Below, piece by piece: positions 60,501-64,000 of a stretch of DNA of 64,000 nt. Positions within the stretch are counted from its first letter, which is position 1. Every line of letters begins with the position of its first letter. This DNA is from Brachionus plicatilis. Its lineage: Eukaryota > Rotifera > Eurotatoria > Ploima > Brachionidae. The stretch covers positions 86,758-150,757 of the forward strand of contig QEOQ01000515.1 in the NCBI GenBank assembly GCA_010279815.1, given 5' to 3'. A program made the position numbers and the translations under genes. The notes under the pieces were generated by a model. The model ran no database searches. It was given only the letters and a program-made list of their open reading frames with translations, and was not told the DNA's origin.

Positions 60501-63305
60501 AGCCGATTGATAAGATGAGTAACAGAAAACTTCGTAATCATATTAATTGTATTGAAAAAGGGGCAAATTGAAGTTCAAAATTTTTAGTTTTTGAGTTTAA
60601 TAAAAAGTTATTATTAATCATTTTTTTAATAATAAATAACTAAACTTTTTTAAACATAAATTGTTTGATCTTTAATTAAATAGAAAATTATATGAATTTT
60701 TATCTGAAGTAAAAATAAAATCTTAATCAATATTTTGAAATTTTGCAATTCAAAATTTAACTTTGTTTTACCGTAATGTATTTTAATTAATATTTAATTG
60801 CCATTTTAAGTCTCAATTTGGATGTCTTAATGTGGATTTTAAATTTGTATTTTTAGTTTTCAAAATAATGATTTTAGAAAAATCAATTAAAAATCAATTA
60901 GATAAAAAAAAGTTGTTTTTTTTTTTAATTAAAATAGCAAACATCTTATGTTTAATTATAAAAAAATTAAAAAAGGTGATTTTATCATTTTTATTAATAC
61001 TACAGTCAATTACGTTTTGGTCATTTGATCATTATCATGAACTTCAAGTTGCCTGAAAAAGGCTGTAAATTTGCTTCAAGGTACCTTTATAATAAAGTAA
61101 TAAAGTAATAAAGGTTAGTCAACCCTTTCCGACAAGTCATATCCTACAATTTTAACTAAATGAAATAACAAAATTTATTTTTAAATTTTAAATAATTAAA
61201 GATTTAAATAAACGGGTTCCTGATTTAAATATTCGGGTATGTACTAGATTAGTGAATATTTTTGATAATCATACTGAAATTTCAAAAATCTTAATTTTTA
61301 AAAATTAATTGTGTTATTCCATTTGGTTAAAATTGTCTGAAATGACTTTGTCGGCAAGACTGCTACCGTCTTAGCCATATTAATAGTTTCGTAGTAATTT
61401 TTAAGTATATATTAAGAATCCTGTTGTAGTAAAATATAAAGTTGGTCAAAAGGCAGAAGCCAAAAAATGTCTAGAAAAGCAAAAAATTTTTTTATTTTTA
61501 TGTATGATTTACTAATTAATTTAAATTGACGATAAAATTAATATGAAGTAAAAAGAAATAAAAATTGACTAATTACCGAGAATAAATTTATTTAAACTAT
61601 AAAAAATTATTTGTGTCATAAACTAATTATAGATGAGCTTTGAATAAAAATAATCAAATGTTTTTTATTGTTTTCATTGAATTTTATTCTGGAAGTAACA
61701 AGATATTCATTTACATACTTAGATCATAAAAACACTATAATATAAAGTAAAATGCAAAAAAAAAATATTGAAAAATAATGAAAAAGGGATAGTTGTTACA
61801 GCATACATCAAAATCTTTAAAACATATTTAGAATCCTTTAAAAAATGTACAAAAATCTTTTCAACATACTTTAACTTTTAAACTAACTATATGCTAATAA
61901 TCCTAAATATTCTGTTTAACATACTAAATTAATTATATATTGGTCATTTTTTTTTAGAAAATAATTATTAAAACTTCTAAGATAAAATCAAAATTTTCAT
62001 TTTTTTCGAAAAAAAAGAAAGTAAAATTTTTAAAATTGATTTATTTTCCAAATTTGCAATAAAAAAATAAATTTCAATGTTTCAAAGCCTTTAAAAAATT
62101 GAAATTTATTTTTAATATTTTTAATTCAAAATTAAACGTTTAAATTTGATTTAAAAATTTTGTGTGTAAAAGATATGTTTATTTTTATGTAAAATCTGTT
62201 TTAAACTTTTGATGTATGTTTGATATGTTAGTATGTTTTGATTAAAATTTTGAATGTTAAAAATTTTTTTTTATTTTTGTAATACACTTTTTAAGCCAAA
62301 TTTTATTTGAATGTTTTTTAAATGATTTTTTTGATTATTATTATCAAGAATTGTGAATTATAGCACAAAAAATAACTTAATTGCTTTTGTAAATTGAAGA
62401 AAAAAACATTTGAGTTTTTTTATTTATGTTCTTTAATTTCTAAATTCCAAAATTCACAATATTATTTTAATTTCATTTTATAATATGGCAGAAAATTAAA
62501 ACCAATTTTATTAATATTAAAAAAAAATAACTAGAAAATTACATTATAGAATAATTAAATAATATTTTATTAGAAATAGAACGAATATAATTAATTATTT
62601 TCAAAATTGTCACCAAATTTACTAATCGTATTCTCTAATAAATTTAAAAAAAAAAAACTTTTTTTATTTTTATTTAATCTAAGCGTCAATTTATGTGCGA
62701 TCTGCTAAGTATTGATCGCGATACTTACTATGAGAATGTAAAGAGTGCTATTTACGATAAACTAAATCATGATGCCGATTTGACTGATGCTGTGGAACAA
62801 TTGGGACTTTTGTCCGATGATTTGGTTGAGAAACTGGGAAATCCACTAGACTCGTTGGCCAAGCACTTGTCAGTTCGTTTGGCATATGGTAAAAAAAAAG
62901 ATAATTTTTTTTTGTTTGAACAAAATTTTAATTGAGCTAAAAATTTAAGATGAAGGCGAACGCGATATAATCATAATGCATCATGAAGTCGGCTATAAAC
63001 TGTCAAATGGACAAAACGAGTCTAAAACTATTGATTTTATTCACTATGGGGAAATAAATGGCCAAACAGCTATGGCCAAGACTGTCGGTCTGCCAGCTGC
63101 CATAGCGGCAAAAATGGTTCTAGAAAGTGAGCGTTTTTTTCTCTTTTTAAATTATCAATTCTATTTTTTATAAAATTTTTAATTTGCAGAAGAGATACAA
63201 ACAACAGGAATGGTTTTGCCATTGTCTAAAGATATTTACAAGCCAATATTAAGTCGATTGCAGTCCGAGGGTTTACACTGGACCGAAACAATTAAAAAAT
63301 TTTAA
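54588..63305 (+). CDS. AASS: Alpha-aminoadipic semialdehyde synthase (LKR/SDH), mitochondrial
   Basis: Bifunctional enzyme of lysine breakdown: the lysine-ketoglutarate reductase half joins lysine and 2-oxoglutarate to saccharopine; the saccharopine dehydrogenase half cleaves it to aminoadipic semialdehyde and glutamate. Exons: 54588-55462, 58363-59779, 62684-62888, 62950-63126, 63190-63305; phases close at 2790 nt, 929 aa (human 926). Residues 1-29 are basic without acids, a likely mitochondrial presequence. [35 protein letters not shown] (106-118), nucleotide-binding GSGNVSQG (225-232). Linker with [86 protein letters not shown]-terminus [15 protein letters not shown]. The first intron's acceptor is preceded by an A run instead of pyrimidines. 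Introns 1 and 2 (2.9 kb each) hold MITEs and a local duplication. Confidence 0.96.
56632..56685. repeat. 54-bp dispersed repeat, copy 2
   Basis: Identical to 1431-1484. Lies in AASS intron 1. The flanks differ between copies, so this is a dispersed fragment, not a larger duplication. Confidence 0.75.
57205..57450. repeat. Direct repeat in AASS intron 1, first copy
   Basis: Shares TTTCTTACACTTATAAAAAG, AATAAAATCTAAAGATATTT and ATAGCTGCCATTTATTTTTT with 58119-58306. The first copy keeps about 35 bases (around TATTCTATGCTCGATGTAAT) that the second lacks. The limits are approximate. Confidence 0.85.
57811..58118. mobile_element. Palindromic MITE, family D, in AASS intron 1
   Basis: 308 bp with almost perfect long inverted ends GGCATTGTGAAATTTCATAC, continuing AAAACTTCCAATACACAAAT in both arms. 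A perfect 9-bp direct repeat TTTTTTAAT flanks it (57802-57810 and 58119-58127). The inner arms carry TTGTTCTAGGTGT and CTTCTGTGGAAGTCTG. It inserted into the second copy of the local direct repeat. Confidence 0.9.
58119..58306. repeat. Direct repeat in AASS intron 1, second copy
   Basis: Second copy of 57205-57450. The match continues for a short distance on the other side of MITE D (about 57780-57810), showing that the duplication is older than the MITE. It ends only about 60 bases before the splice acceptor of AASS exon 2. Confidence 0.85.
59819..60182. mobile_element. MITE with GGCATTGTGAATTTTGG end, in AASS intron 2
   Basis: Left end GGCATTGTGAATTTTGGTCA; right end read inward GGTTTTGTGAATTTCAAATA. 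A perfect 8-bp direct repeat TTTTTGCT flanks it (59811-59818 and 60183-60190). The right arm resembles the element at 39321-39663 (CAAATACAAATTGAACAAAA). It begins only 40 bases after the donor of AASS exon 2. Confidence 0.75.
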
Positions 63306-63351
63306 TCGTGTTTTAGTTGAATTTTATTCAAAAAAAAAAAATTTTAATGTA

Positions 63352-63357
63352 AATAAA
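63352..63357 (+). terminator. Polyadenylation signal of AASS
   Basis: AATAAA 47 bases beyond the stop codon at 63303-63305. Confidence 0.7.
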
Positions 63358-64000
63358 GTTATAACTTTTAATTTTTTGTTTTAACTGATTAGAACACATA
63401 CCAAAACCATACAAGGCTTAAATAAATAAACATAGTTTTAATTTTAGTGAGATAATTTTTTTTTATTAATTTGAAAAATATTTTTTAAAGACAAAGCTAA
63501 TTTCAAATCTTGATTAATCAATTTTTTAACTTTTTGTTTTATGCGATTTAGTTTATTCAAACAAATATTTTTCTTTTAAAATAGATTATATTGGATGGCT
63601 TCAATTCGATGAAACAATTTAAATTAAATTTAAAATAAACTTTAATTGTAAAATATCTTAAAATTTAAGAACTAAAAAAAATAACTTATTTTTTTAAAAC
63701 TGATGAAAAAAGCCTTTGTATCATTTTTTAAATTATGATAGATCGATTTTTGGACAGTCTTGCATATGATCTTTTCTTTACAATAAACACAATTTTATTG
63801 TATTTTAATTTTGTTTAGCTTGAGAATAGTCGAAAGCATTTTTAGTTTATCTAAGAAAGTTTTTTTTTATGATTGTATTTTCATATAAGAATATACTCGG
63901 ATGATCTTAAAGAACATGAGATTTTAGATTTTATTTATTGTAAACAGAAAGAATATTTCTTTAACTTTTTCTTTCTTAATAGTTCAATAGTGCTCTAAAT
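63358..64000. other. Right edge, no gene seen
   Basis: AT-rich sequence downstream of AASS. No open frame of coding character and no repeat matching others in the window. Confidence 0.6.

Noticed and set aside
62352..62462. ATTGTGAATTATAGCAC and CCAAAATTCACAAT as ends of another GGCATTGTGAA-type MITE
   Set aside because: The ends are related to the MITE group, but the first bases and flanking duplications do not match, so the limits cannot be supported.

Overview
The window is AT-rich animal nuclear DNA (roughly three quarters A+T) with spliced genes, long introns and many small transposons. The genes (latrophilin, CLASP, a neuronal calcium sensor, HSDL2, AASS) are metazoan. Latrophilin lacks an olfactomedin domain, as in invertebrates. 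I read it as an AT-rich invertebrate; a lophotrochozoan such as a monogonont rotifer would fit, but I cannot prove the clade. Two assembly gaps are present (3375-4094 and 35432-35552). I found no tRNA, rRNA, CRISPR array or bacterial-type operon.

Layout. 1-482 (minus) is the 5' end of a Lys-rich protein gene that runs off the left edge. 483-5797 holds foldback repeats, transposon fragments, a hAT-like element with internal tandem repeats, and a MITE. 5798-6930 (minus) is a three-exon neuronal calcium sensor. 7662-9998 (minus) holds exons of an unrecognised gene with a MITE inserted next to or in one of them. 10000-13500 is mostly empty, with one orphan exon candidate and a decayed LINE. 13528-20940 (minus) is a complete latrophilin-type adhesion GPCR. 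20941-31130 has no recognisable protein gene; it contains microsatellites and a triple-nested MITE. 31130-32892 holds a LINE remnant and a piggyBac deletion derivative. 33681-48971 (minus) is a complete 12-exon CLASP microtubule plus-end protein gene. 52056-53279 (plus) is intronless HSDL2. 54588-63305 (plus) is five-exon AASS. I derived all exon boundaries by hand from GT/AG sites; the phases close exactly for every multi-exon gene given as complete.

Main discoveries. (1) The second half of the latrophilin rhamnose-binding lectin domain is encoded by two tandem exons (19950-20068 and 19641-19747) with identical entry and exit phases. Exactly one must be used to keep the frame, so they form a mutually exclusive pair giving two ectodomain versions. 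(2) CLASP has a candidate alternative first exon (44547-44874) that would produce a form lacking the first TOG domain, comparable to vertebrate short CLASP isoforms. (3) Several palindromic MITEs share GGCA-type ends and 8-9 bp target duplications, including a three-level nest with all target duplications visible. (4) A piggyBac copy keeps an open frame that fuses the acidic N-terminus to the cysteine-rich C-terminus without the catalytic core.

Functional links. The genes are unrelated and do not form an operon. AASS (mitochondrial lysine breakdown) and HSDL2 (peroxisomal, ending in SKL) are adjacent and co-oriented by position only. CLASP and HSDL2 are divergent, about 3 kb apart.
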